64,000 bases of DNA from assembly GCA_015058015.1 (NCBI GenBank), contig SVDM01000009.1, positions 34,213 through 98,212 on the forward strand, written 5' to 3'. The position numbers and the translations under genes were made by a program. The notes below the pieces were generated by a model that worked only from the letters and a program-made list of their open reading frames with translations, was not told where the DNA came from and made no database searches. Source of the DNA: Lachnospiraceae bacterium. GTDB taxonomy: Bacteria; Bacillota; Clostridia; Lachnospirales; Lachnospiraceae. Positions within the stretch are counted from its first letter, which is position 1; each line of letters opens with the position of its first letter. Shown one piece after another: positions 53,088 to 60,127 of this stretch.

Positions 53088-55928
53088 ATGAGTAGAAAGT
53101 GGGTTTACAGATTCACTGAAGGTAACGCAGATATGCGTAATCTTTTAGGTGGAAAAGGAGCTAACTTAGCGGAGATGACCAACTTAGGTCTTCCCATTCC
53201 GCAAGGTTTTACAGTAACTACAGAGGCTTGTACCGACTACTATGACAGTGGCAAGAAGGTTACTGATGAGATCAAAGGTCAGATCGAGGAACAGTTAAAA
53301 TGGCTGGAAGAGATAAATGGTAAGACCTTTGGCGACAAAGAGGATCCATTACTTGTATCCGTTCGTTCCGGAGCACGTGCTTCGATGCCCGGTATGATGG
53401 ACACAATTCTTAATCTCGGTCTCAATGACATTTCCGTAGAAGGATTTGCTAAGAAGACCGGCAATCCCAGATTTGCATATGACTCATACAGAAGATTTAT
53501 CCAGATGTTTTCAGACGTTGTTATGGAGGTTCCCAAGTCACACTTCGAGAAGCTTATCGATGAGATAAAGGCTGAGAAGGGTGTTACTTTTGATACCGAG
53601 CTTACAGCCGACGATTTGAAAGAGCTGGTGGTCAGATTCAAGAAAGTATATAAGGATGCCATGAATGAGGACTTCCCCCAGGAGCCAAGAGAGCAACTTA
53701 TGGAGGCTATCAAGGCGGTATTCCGTTCCTGGGACAACCCGAGAGCCATCGTTTATCGTAGAATGAACGATATCCCGGGAGACTGGGGAACAGCTGTTAA
53801 CGTACAGACCATGGTATTCGGAAATATGGGCGATACTTCCGGAACGGGAGTTGCATTTACCCGTAACCCCTCTACCGGAGCTAAGGGTATCTTTGGAGAA
53901 TATCTGATAAATGCCCAAGGTGAGGACGTTGTAGCAGGTGTTCGTACCCCCCAGCCCATTACTCAGCTTGAAAAAGATCTCCCGGATTGTTACAAGCAGT
54001 TCATGGAGATTGCCAATAAACTTGAGAAACACTACCGTGATATGCAGGATATGGAATTCACCATTCAGGAAGGCAAGCTCTTCTTCCTGCAGACAAGAAA
54101 CGGTAAGAGAACTGCACCGGCAGCTATTAACATTGCCTGCGACTTAGTTGACGAAGGTATGATTACACCGGAAGAGGCAGTGGAAAGAATAGATGCTAAA
54201 AGCCTTGACCAGTTGCTTCATCCTACTTTTGAAGCCGCTGCTCTTAAAGCAGGTGAGGTTATCGGTTCAGCACTTCCCGCATCCCCGGGAGCTGCTGCAG
54301 GTAAGGTATACTTCACTGCAGACGATGCCAAGGAAGCCGGCAAACGTGGGGAAAGAGTAATCCTTGCCAGACTTGAGACTTCTCCGGAAGATATCGAGGG
54401 AATGCAGGCTGCCAAGGGTATCCTTACAGTTCGTGGTGGTATGACCAGCCATGCTGCTGTTGTTGCAAGACAGATGGGTACATGTTGTGTTGCAGGATGC
54501 TCTGAAATCGTTATGGATGAAGAGAACAAGAAATTCGAGCTTGGCGGACACACCATTAAAGAGGGCGATTACATTTCCCTGGATGGTTCCACAGGTAAGA
54601 TTTATCTTGGTGATATAAAGACGGAAGAGGCTTCTGTAGGAGGCAACTTCGGCCGTATTATGGGATGGGCAGACGAGTATCGTCGTTTAGGCGTTCGTAC
54701 CAATGCCGATACACCGGCAGATACCAAGAGAGCTATCGAGCTGGGTGCAGAGGGTATAGGACTTTGCAGAACTGAGCATATGTTCTTTGCTGCCGAGCGT
54801 ATTCCTAAGATTCGTAAGATGATTCTGTCCAAGACAGTGGAAGCAAGAGAAGCTGCTTTAAACGAGCTTATCGTATACCAAAAAGGTGACTTCAAGGCAA
54901 TGTTCGAGGCTCTTGAAGGAAAGCCCATGACAGTAAGATACTTGGATCCGCCGCTTCATGAGTTCGTTCCCACAGAGGAAGAGGATATCAAGGCTCTTGC
55001 ATCAGATATGGGACTTAGCGTTGAAGAGGTTAAGGCAACCTGTAATTCACTTCATGAGTTCAACCCCATGATGGGTCATCGTGGATGCCGTCTGGCGGTT
55101 ACTTATCCGGAGATTGCCAAGATGCAGACCAGAGCTGTTATGGAAGCTGCCATCGAGGTTAAGAATGAGAAAGGCTTTGACGTGGTACCGGAGATTATGA
55201 TTCCTCTGGTAGGCGAGAAGAAAGAGCTTAAGTTTGTTAAGGACGTTGTAGTTGAGACAGCTGAGGCTGTTAAGAAAGAGAAGGGCTCCGATATCAAGTA
55301 CAAGGTTGGTACTATGATTGAGATTCCAAGAGCTGCCCTTACTGCAGATGCTATTGCAGAAGAGGCTGAGTTCTTCTCATTCGGAACCAATGACCTTACC
55401 CAGATGACCTTCGGATTCTCCAGAGATGATGCAGGTAAATTCCTTGACGCTTACTATGCTAACAAGATCTTCGAGTCTGACCCATTCGCAAGACTTGACC
55501 AGACCGGTGTAGGTGAGCTGGTGGAGATAGCCTGCAAGAGAGGACGTAAGACCAAACCGGATCTTAAGCTTGGTATCTGCGGTGAGCACGGTGGTGATCC
55601 TTCATCCGTTGAATTCTGCCACAGAGTAGGACTTGATTATGTATCATGTTCACCATTCAGAGTTCCCATCGCAAGACTTGCGGCAGCGCAGGCAGCCATC
55701 AAGGAAAAGAAGGAAGCCAAGAGCTTCACAGATAAGATTAAAGATAAGGTTGATGAGAAAGTGGACGACGAGACTAAGGAGAAACTCCGCGATGCAGCTG
55801 ATAAAGCGCAGGTAATCGCTAAAGAGCTGGCCGAGGCCAGCAAGGAAGTAGCCAAGGCAGGCCTGGCAGGACTGCACGCCGGCATCGAGGAAGCGAAGCG
55901 AGCTTACGCAGAGAATAAGAAGAACTAA
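53088..55928 (+). CDS. ppdK: Pyruvate, phosphate dikinase with C-terminal extension
   Basis: 946 residues. The N-terminal nucleotide-binding domain starts WVYRFTEGNADMRNLLGGKG; the phospho-carrier His is in GGMTSHAAVVARQMG (about 455). The PEP/pyruvate TIM barrel ends in the canonical GICGEHGGDPSSVEF and SPFRVPIARLAAAQAAI. It interconverts PEP, AMP and PPi with pyruvate, ATP and Pi. Normal PPDK ends about there, near 875 residues. Here some 70 further residues follow, Lys/Glu/Ala-rich and helical (DKIKDKVDEKVDDETKEKLR and after), with no known motif. The ribosome site is TGGAGG. Confidence 0.96.
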   Translation: MSRKWVYRFTEGNADMRNLLGGKGANLAEMTNLGLPIPQGFTVTTEACTDYYDSGKKVTDEIKGQIEEQLKWLEEINGKTFGDKEDPLLVSVRSGARASMPGMMDTILNLGLNDISVEGFAKKTGNPRFAYDSYRRFIQMFSDVVMEVPKSHFEKLIDEIKAEKGVTFDTELTADDLKELVVRFKKVYKDAMNEDFPQEPREQLMEAIKAVFRSWDNPRAIVYRRMNDIPGDWGTAVNVQTMVFGNMGDTSGTGVAFTRNPSTGAKGIFGEYLINAQGEDVVAGVRTPQPITQLEKDLPDCYKQFMEIANKLEKHYRDMQDMEFTIQEGKLFFLQTRNGKRTAPAAINIACDLVDEGMITPEEAVERIDAKSLDQLLHPTFEAAALKAGEVIGSALPASPGAAAGKVYFTADDAKEAGKRGERVILARLETSPEDIEGMQAAKGILTVRGGMTSHAAVVARQMGTCCVAGCSEIVMDEENKKFELGGHTIKEGDYISLDGSTGKIYLGDIKTEEASVGGNFGRIMGWADEYRRLGVRTNADTPADTKRAIELGAEGIGLCRTEHMFFAAERIPKIRKMILSKTVEAREAALNELIVYQKGDFKAMFEALEGKPMTVRYLDPPLHEFVPTEEEDIKALASDMGLSVEEVKATCNSLHEFNPMMGHRGCRLAVTYPEIAKMQTRAVMEAAIEVKNEKGFDVVPEIMIPLVGEKKELKFVKDVVVETAEAVKKEKGSDIKYKVGTMIEIPRAALTADAIAEEAEFFSFGTNDLTQMTFGFSRDDAGKFLDAYYANKIFESDPFARLDQTGVGELVEIACKRGRKTKPDLKLGICGEHGGDPSSVEFCHRVGLDYVSCSPFRVPIARLAAAQAAIKEKKEAKSFTDKIKDKVDEKVDDETKEKLRDAADKAQVIAKELAEASKEVAKAGLAGLHAGIEEAKRAYAENKKN

Positions 55929-55952
55929 AGAATGATTGAGGATTGAAGTAGA

Positions 55953-55978
55953 AGAGGAGCCGGAAGGCTCCTCTTTTT
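55953..55978 (+). terminator. Intrinsic terminator after ppdK
   Basis: A 9-bp stem AGAGGAGCC/GGCTCCTCT with a GGAA... tetraloop-sized loop and a T5 tract. Confidence 0.92.
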
Positions 55979-56013
55979 ATGTAAAATTATTTGCAGAATT
56001 TACAAATAATGGG

Positions 56014-56042
56014 TTGACAAATTCTGGAAGTTGTCATATACT
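56014..56042 (+). promoter_or_regulatory. Near-consensus SigA promoter in a gene-poor region
   Basis: A perfect TTGACA (56014-56019), a 17-bp spacer and TATACT (56037-56042). The first good gene downstream begins about 475 bases later. Confidence 0.75.
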
Positions 56043-56049
56043 CATTTCT

Positions 56050-56225
56050 GGAAAAAATCTACAAAAGCGTGTTTCATGACACGCTATCTAAACAATTCTA
56101 ATGTCTGGCGGGTAGCGCCGGCTTCACAACTACGACCCAAACCTTCACTTTACCAAAACGGCGTGTACCCCGGACAAGAATTGTTCCCTGTACTAGATAG
56201 TATACAAGGAATTGGTACAATTACA
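56050..56225 (+). other. Structured, apparently non-coding stretch downstream of a strong promoter
   Basis: Short stems follow one another: AGCGTGT-TTCATG-ACACGCT near 56066-56085, GGCG-x5-CGCC near 56107-56119, and a TACTA/TAGTA-centred stem flanked by TTGTTCC/GGAATTGG near 56179-56215. The only frame (from TTG 56031) starts inside the promoter and shows no domain. It may be a long leader or a small RNA. Confidence 0.4.
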
Positions 56226-56228
56226 CGT

Positions 56229-56356
56229 TGTCTTATTCCGCTTGGTTAACTTATCTCAGGCAGGCCATGATATGTCAAGGCCTTGCCGCAAGCGGTGCTA
56301 CGCAGCCTTGACATATCATGGACGCCTGAGTCTATGTAGTCAAGCGGAATAAGACA
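56229..56356. repeat. 128-nt extended hairpin element
   Basis: The outer arms are 16-bp perfect (TGTCTTATTCCGCTTG at 56229-56244 with its complement at 56341-56356). The inner arms are CTCAGGC/GCCTGAG and a 17-bp perfect stem (56265-56281 with 56305-56321). The loop contains CTTG-CCG-CAAG. It is non-coding. The architecture resembles the element at 19848-19996, but the sequence is different. Confidence 0.75.
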
Positions 56357-56427
56357 TATTATGCTTCTTGCTAGAAGCATTTGGGCAATGTGCCGCTACA
56401 GTGGGAATATAGACACCTTTATAAGTG

Positions 56428-56470
56428 CGTGTTATAATTTAGCCATATTAAAAACATAAATTATAACACG
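56428..56470. repeat. 13-bp perfect inverted repeat before the Rpn-type gene
   Basis: CGTGTTATAATTT (56428-56440) and its exact complement (56458-56470) are separated by 17 bases. It lies 46 bases before the start codon. It could be an operator, a leader hairpin or a mobile-element end. Confidence 0.65.
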
Positions 56471-56516
56471 TTTCCGGTAGCGGTTTTGATTATAAAACCA
56501 GAAAGGAAAAGTGTTT

Positions 56517-57353
56517 ATGAAAGTAAAATATGATGAATTGACGATAGCTGATGATTTTCTATTTTGCAAAATCTTTGAAACACGTATAGATTTATGCAAA
56601 CAAGTTATCGAAGTTATAACTCAACGTGAGATTAAGGAGTTAACTGACGTTAGAGCGCAAAAGTCTGAGAAAAGTACAATTGGAGTAAAAGGTGTAAGGT
56701 TTGATGTTATCTTTAAAGATGATGAAGATACTGTCTACAACCTTGAAATGCAAACTACAAACCGGAAAAATCTTGCGAGAAGGAGCCGATACTATCAAAG
56801 CACAATTGATACAAGCTTTTTAGATTCAGGAGGTAAGTATGAGGACTTGCCAAATAGTCTTGTGATATTTATATGCACATTTGACCCTTTTGGATATAAG
56901 AAACATTTGTATACTTTTCGTCCTACATGTACGCAGGACCAGTCTATAGTTATGGATGATGGCACTTACAGGTTATTTGTAAGTACTGAAGGAGCCGACA
57001 GTATAGGTGACGAATGTAAGGATTTGTTAGATTATTTTGGTGGTAGGGCTGTAAATGGAGAACTGGCAAAAAATCTCCAGCAAGAGGTTAACAATGCAAA
57101 GCTGAATGAGAAGTGGAGGTCGGAGTTTATGCAAAACATGGCATTCTACATGGACGCTGTAAGCGAGGGGGAAACTAAAGGACGCCTAGAAGGACGTATC
57201 GAAGGTCTAGAAACCGGGAGAGAAGAAAAAGGTATCCAGGTCTTTTTAAGATGCATGGAAAAGGGAATGGATAGGGAAGAAGCCCAGTCAATAGCAGAGA
57301 TAAGTGACGAGCAGGTTGAGAAAGCGCTAGCCGGTAAGAGCCCTAAGCAGTAG
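56517..57353 (+). CDS. Rpn/PD-(D/E)XK nuclease family transposase-like protein
   Basis: 278 residues from the ATG at 56517 (AGAAAGGAAAA upstream). It begins with LTIADDFLFCKIFE, typical of the Rpn/YhgA-like family. The nuclease core is seen as VRFDVIFKDDEDTVYNLEMQ (Asp, then Glu-x-Gln) and later RRSRYYQSTIDTSFL. A C-terminal helical tail has KGRLEGRIEGLETGREEKG. Rpn proteins in E. coli raise RecA-independent recombination and are linked to mobile DNA or defence. It stands alone behind two inverted-repeat elements. AT content is higher than in the flanking genes, suggesting acquisition. Confidence 0.85.
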   Translation: MKVKYDELTIADDFLFCKIFETRIDLCKQVIEVITQREIKELTDVRAQKSEKSTIGVKGVRFDVIFKDDEDTVYNLEMQTTNRKNLARRSRYYQSTIDTSFLDSGGKYEDLPNSLVIFICTFDPFGYKKHLYTFRPTCTQDQSIVMDDGTYRLFVSTEGADSIGDECKDLLDYFGGRAVNGELAKNLQQEVNNAKLNEKWRSEFMQNMAFYMDAVSEGETKGRLEGRIEGLETGREEKGIQVFLRCMEKGMDREEAQSIAEISDEQVEKALAGKSPKQ

Positions 57354-57391
57354 TTAGGAAGTACAACAATACATTAGAAAGTTACAGTAAC

Positions 57392-58537
57392 ATGACGGAA
57401 ATAACACTTGATGATTTATACAAACTGAGTAAGGACGATTACGTCCTAATTGATATTAGGAATGAGGATCTTAGACAATATGGTACTATTCCGGGGGCGG
57501 TGGCAATGGATATTGCCACGGATCCGGAGGAGAGGAACCGCAAGATAGAGGCTATACCTGAGGATAAGAAGCTCATTTTTTATTGCGAAGTCGGAAGAAG
57601 GACGAGAGAGCTGCCGGAGGAGGAGCTCCCAAATGGACGGGAATACTACAGCCTGGAAGGCGGCTATATGGGATATGTCAGAGCTTCTATGGCTGATGAA
57701 AGAGGGCAAGCCGAGAAGCAACAGAGGGCGGAAGAGAGCATCCGTAAGAAGTTCCACAAGCAGCTCTTCACACCCTTTGCTAAGGCATGTAAGAACTATA
57801 AACTGATAGAAGACGGTGACAGGATTGCGGTGTGTATCTCCGGAGGAAAAGACTCCATGCTGATGGCCAAGCTGTTCCAGGAGATTAAGCGACATAGAAA
57901 ATGTGACTTTGAGTTGACATTTCTGGTGATGGACCCGGGTTACAATAAGGAAAACAGAAGCCTGATTGAGAGCAATGCCAAGGCTTTAGGGATTCCCATT
58001 GAGATATTCGAGAGCAGCATATTTGATGCGGTGGACACCATAGATAAAAACCCCTGCTATCTATGCGCCAGAATGAGGAGAGGCCACCTGTACAATAAGG
58101 CAAGGGAATTCGGCTGCAACAAGATTGCCTTAGGTCACCACTATGACGACGTAATCGAGACCATACTTATGGGAATGCTTCACGGAGCGCAGATTCAGAC
58201 CATGATGCCCAAGCTCCACAGCACCAATTTTGAAGGAATGGAGCTTATCAGACCCTTGTATCTTGTAAGGGAGAAGGACATATGCGCGTGGAGAGATTAT
58301 AATGAGCTGCATTTCCTGCAGTGCGCATGTCACTTTACGGAGACCTGCTCCACCTGTCATGAGGACGGCACTACATCCTCAAAGCGGTTGGAGACGAAGA
58401 AGCTTATTGCGATGCTCAAAGAGAACAATCCTTTTGTTGAGTCGAATATTTTTAAGAGTGTTGAAAATGTCAACGTGGATACGGTAATCGAATACAAGAA
58501 GAACGGGGTGCGACATCATTTTCTGGATGAGTACTAA
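57392..58537 (+). CDS. Rhodanese-TtcA fusion, putative tRNA thiolation enzyme
   Basis: 381 residues. An N-terminal rhodanese domain (about 1-103) has the sulfur-carrying Cys in IFYCEVGRRTREL. The C-terminal part (about 120-381) is a TtcA/TilS-type PP-loop ATPase with CISGGKDSMLMAKL, two Cys in CYLCARMRRGH, and LGHHYDDVIETILMG. A further Cys cluster, CACHFTETCSTC, lies near 310. Rhodaneses deliver sulfane sulfur and TtcA-type enzymes put sulfur into tRNA through an iron-sulfur centre. The fusion implies direct sulfur hand-over. Whether the product is s2C32 or another thionucleoside is open. Confidence 0.9.
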   Translation: MTEITLDDLYKLSKDDYVLIDIRNEDLRQYGTIPGAVAMDIATDPEERNRKIEAIPEDKKLIFYCEVGRRTRELPEEELPNGREYYSLEGGYMGYVRASMADERGQAEKQQRAEESIRKKFHKQLFTPFAKACKNYKLIEDGDRIAVCISGGKDSMLMAKLFQEIKRHRKCDFELTFLVMDPGYNKENRSLIESNAKALGIPIEIFESSIFDAVDTIDKNPCYLCARMRRGHLYNKAREFGCNKIALGHHYDDVIETILMGMLHGAQIQTMMPKLHSTNFEGMELIRPLYLVREKDICAWRDYNELHFLQCACHFTETCSTCHEDGTTSSKRLETKKLIAMLKENNPFVESNIFKSVENVNVDTVIEYKKNGVRHHFLDEY

Positions 58538-58541
58538 AGAA

Positions 58542-58592
58542 AAAAGACGAGCAAACAAAGCGGAAAAATAAGCGCTTGTTTGAATCGTCTTT
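58542..58592. terminator. Bidirectional terminator between the rhodanese-TtcA gene and trxA
   Basis: A long imperfect stem (AAAAGACGA...GCAAACAA with CTTGTTTG..TCGTCTTTT) is flanked by A and T runs, so it can serve both converging genes. Confidence 0.75.
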
Positions 58593-58628
58593 TATTATTA
58601 AAAATATAGGGATTGCTTGCAGTAATGC

Positions 58629-58946
58629 TTACAGTAATGCTTCCAGTTTTGCTTTCAGCTCATCCTTGGTCATGCCGCCCACTACCTGGTTTACAACCTT
58701 GCCGTCCTTGAAGAAGACGAAGTTGGGGATGCTCATTACATCGTAGTTGGTGGCGGAGGTCTGGTTGTTGTCGATGTTAAGCTTGCCTATCTTAATCTTG
58801 CCATCGAACTCGGCGGCAAGCTCCTCCACGATAGGGGCCATACGGTGACATGGGCCACACCAGTCAGCGTAAAAATCAACAAGTACGGGAATGTTACTTT
58901 CTAAAACTTCAGATCTGAAATTGTTATCATTAAATTGGTATTCCAT
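58629..58946 (-). CDS. trxA: Thioredoxin
   Basis: 105 residues with the active site WCGPCH (Cys pair in CGPC, followed by His instead of the common Lys). The cis-Pro is in MSIPNFVFFKDG. It reduces disulfides in the cytoplasm. It is convergent with the rhodanese-TtcA gene, which needs reduced thiols, although a link is only contextual. A 15-bp palindrome lies about 45 bases upstream of its start. Confidence 0.96.
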   Translation of the reverse strand: MEYQFNDNNFRSEVLESNIPVLVDFYADWCGPCHRMAPIVEELAAEFDGKIKIGKLNIDNNQTSATNYDVMSIPNFVFFKDGKVVNQVVGGMTKDELKAKLEALL

Positions 58947-58989
58947 GGCAAAACCTTCTTTCTGTAATTCGGATTAAAAAGTTTCAAAG

Positions 58990-59004
58990 CAAGTATAATA
59001 CTTG
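58990..59004. promoter_or_regulatory. 15-bp palindrome upstream of trxA, possible operator
   Basis: CAAGTATAATACTTG is a perfect dyad around a central base. On the minus strand it includes TATTAT, a possible -10 of the trxA promoter, so a bound protein could block it. Confidence 0.4.
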
Positions 59005-59127
59005 ATGTATAATCTGTTATTGTTGTACAGTCATTCTAACAAAATTTGATAGATAATTCAAGAAAAACTGGAAAATATTAAGACATTATTCCCCGGATAA
59101 GAAATCCCTATTCCAAAACAGCATATA

Positions 59128-59136
59128 TGCTATAAT
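59128..59136 (+). promoter_or_regulatory. Extended -10 promoter for the GT2/GT-C/dehydratase genes
   Basis: TGCTATAAT, a TGn-extended perfect -10, lies 44 bases before the GT2 start. No good -35 is visible, as is usual for this class. Confidence 0.5.
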
Positions 59137-59179
59137 GTTAAGTGTTGAAATGTTGACCAAATCTTTGTGGAGAACATAA

Positions 59180-60121
59180 ATGGACAAGATAACCCTGATT
59201 ATTCCTGTCTTCAACGAACAGGAATCCCTTAAGCCATTTTATACAGAACTAAACAGAGTAACGGAAGAGATGAACGAACAGGAGTTTGAGATTCTTTTTG
59301 TGGATGACGGTAGCACTGACATTTCCCTGGAGATGATTAAGGAGATGGCAAGTAGCGACAGACGAATCCGCTATATCTCCTTCTCCCGTAACTTCGGCAA
59401 GGAAGCCGCCATGTATGCAGGCTTCGTCCACTCCACCGGAGACTACGTGGCGGTTATGGATGCAGACCTTCAGGACCCTCCGAGCTTGCTACCCGAGATG
59501 TATAAGGGCATCGTGGAGGAGGGGTACGATAGCGTAGCCACCAGGCGGGTCACCAGAAAGGGGGAGCCTAAGGTCCGGTCCTTCTTCGCAAGGAGATTCT
59601 ACAAGCTGATTAACAGAATCAGTGACGCCAAGATGGTGGACGGGGCCAGGGATTATCGCCTTATGTCTAGGAAGATGGTGGATGCGATTCTGGCTATGAG
59701 CGAGGTAAACCGCTTCTCCAAGGGAATCTACGGCTGGATCGGGTTTAATACAAAGTGGCTGGCCTATGAAAATGTGAATCGTGTGGCGGGCAAATCAAAG
59801 TGGTCCTTTAGAAAGCTTGTGAAGTATTCAATCGAGGGAATCGTGGACTTTTCCACCCTTCCTCTTAAGATATCCTCATTTATGGGGATTGCGCTGTGCA
59901 TCCTTGGGGCGCTGGCTATTATATTTCTCGTTATCAGAAAGCTGGTATTCGGCGACCCGGTACAAGGTTGGGCGTCCCTTACCTGTATCGTGCTGTTTGT
60001 GGGAGGGGTGCAGCTCTTTTGCATCGGTATAATGGGGCAGTACCTGGCCAGGACGTATCTGGAGACTAAGAAACGGCCGGTGTATCTGGTGAGAGAGAGT
60101 AATATTGAAGAGAAAGAGTAA
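59180..60121 (+). CDS. Family 2 glycosyltransferase, polyprenyl-phosphate type (second set)
   Basis: 313 residues. The GT2 domain has LIIPVFNEQESLKPF, FVDDGSTDISLEMI and MDADLQDPPSLLPEM (metal-binding DxD). Residues of about 235-295 form two membrane helices. It resembles GtrB/DPM-type enzymes that charge undecaprenyl phosphate with a single sugar. The next gene, 6 nt downstream, encodes a large GT-C-like membrane protein that could use the product. A flippase gene is not adjacent. Confidence 0.92.
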   Translation: MDKITLIIPVFNEQESLKPFYTELNRVTEEMNEQEFEILFVDDGSTDISLEMIKEMASSDRRIRYISFSRNFGKEAAMYAGFVHSTGDYVAVMDADLQDPPSLLPEMYKGIVEEGYDSVATRRVTRKGEPKVRSFFARRFYKLINRISDAKMVDGARDYRLMSRKMVDAILAMSEVNRFSKGIYGWIGFNTKWLAYENVNRVAGKSKWSFRKLVKYSIEGIVDFSTLPLKISSFMGIALCILGALAIIFLVIRKLVFGDPVQGWASLTCIVLFVGGVQLFCIGIMGQYLARTYLETKKRPVYLVRESNIEEKE

Positions 60122-60127
60122 GGTTTA

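Noticed and set aside
56031..56249. A 72-codon open frame in the gene-poor stretch after ppdK
   Set aside because: It starts at a TTG lying inside the -35/-10 region of a strong promoter, has no ribosome site and shows no recognisable domain.
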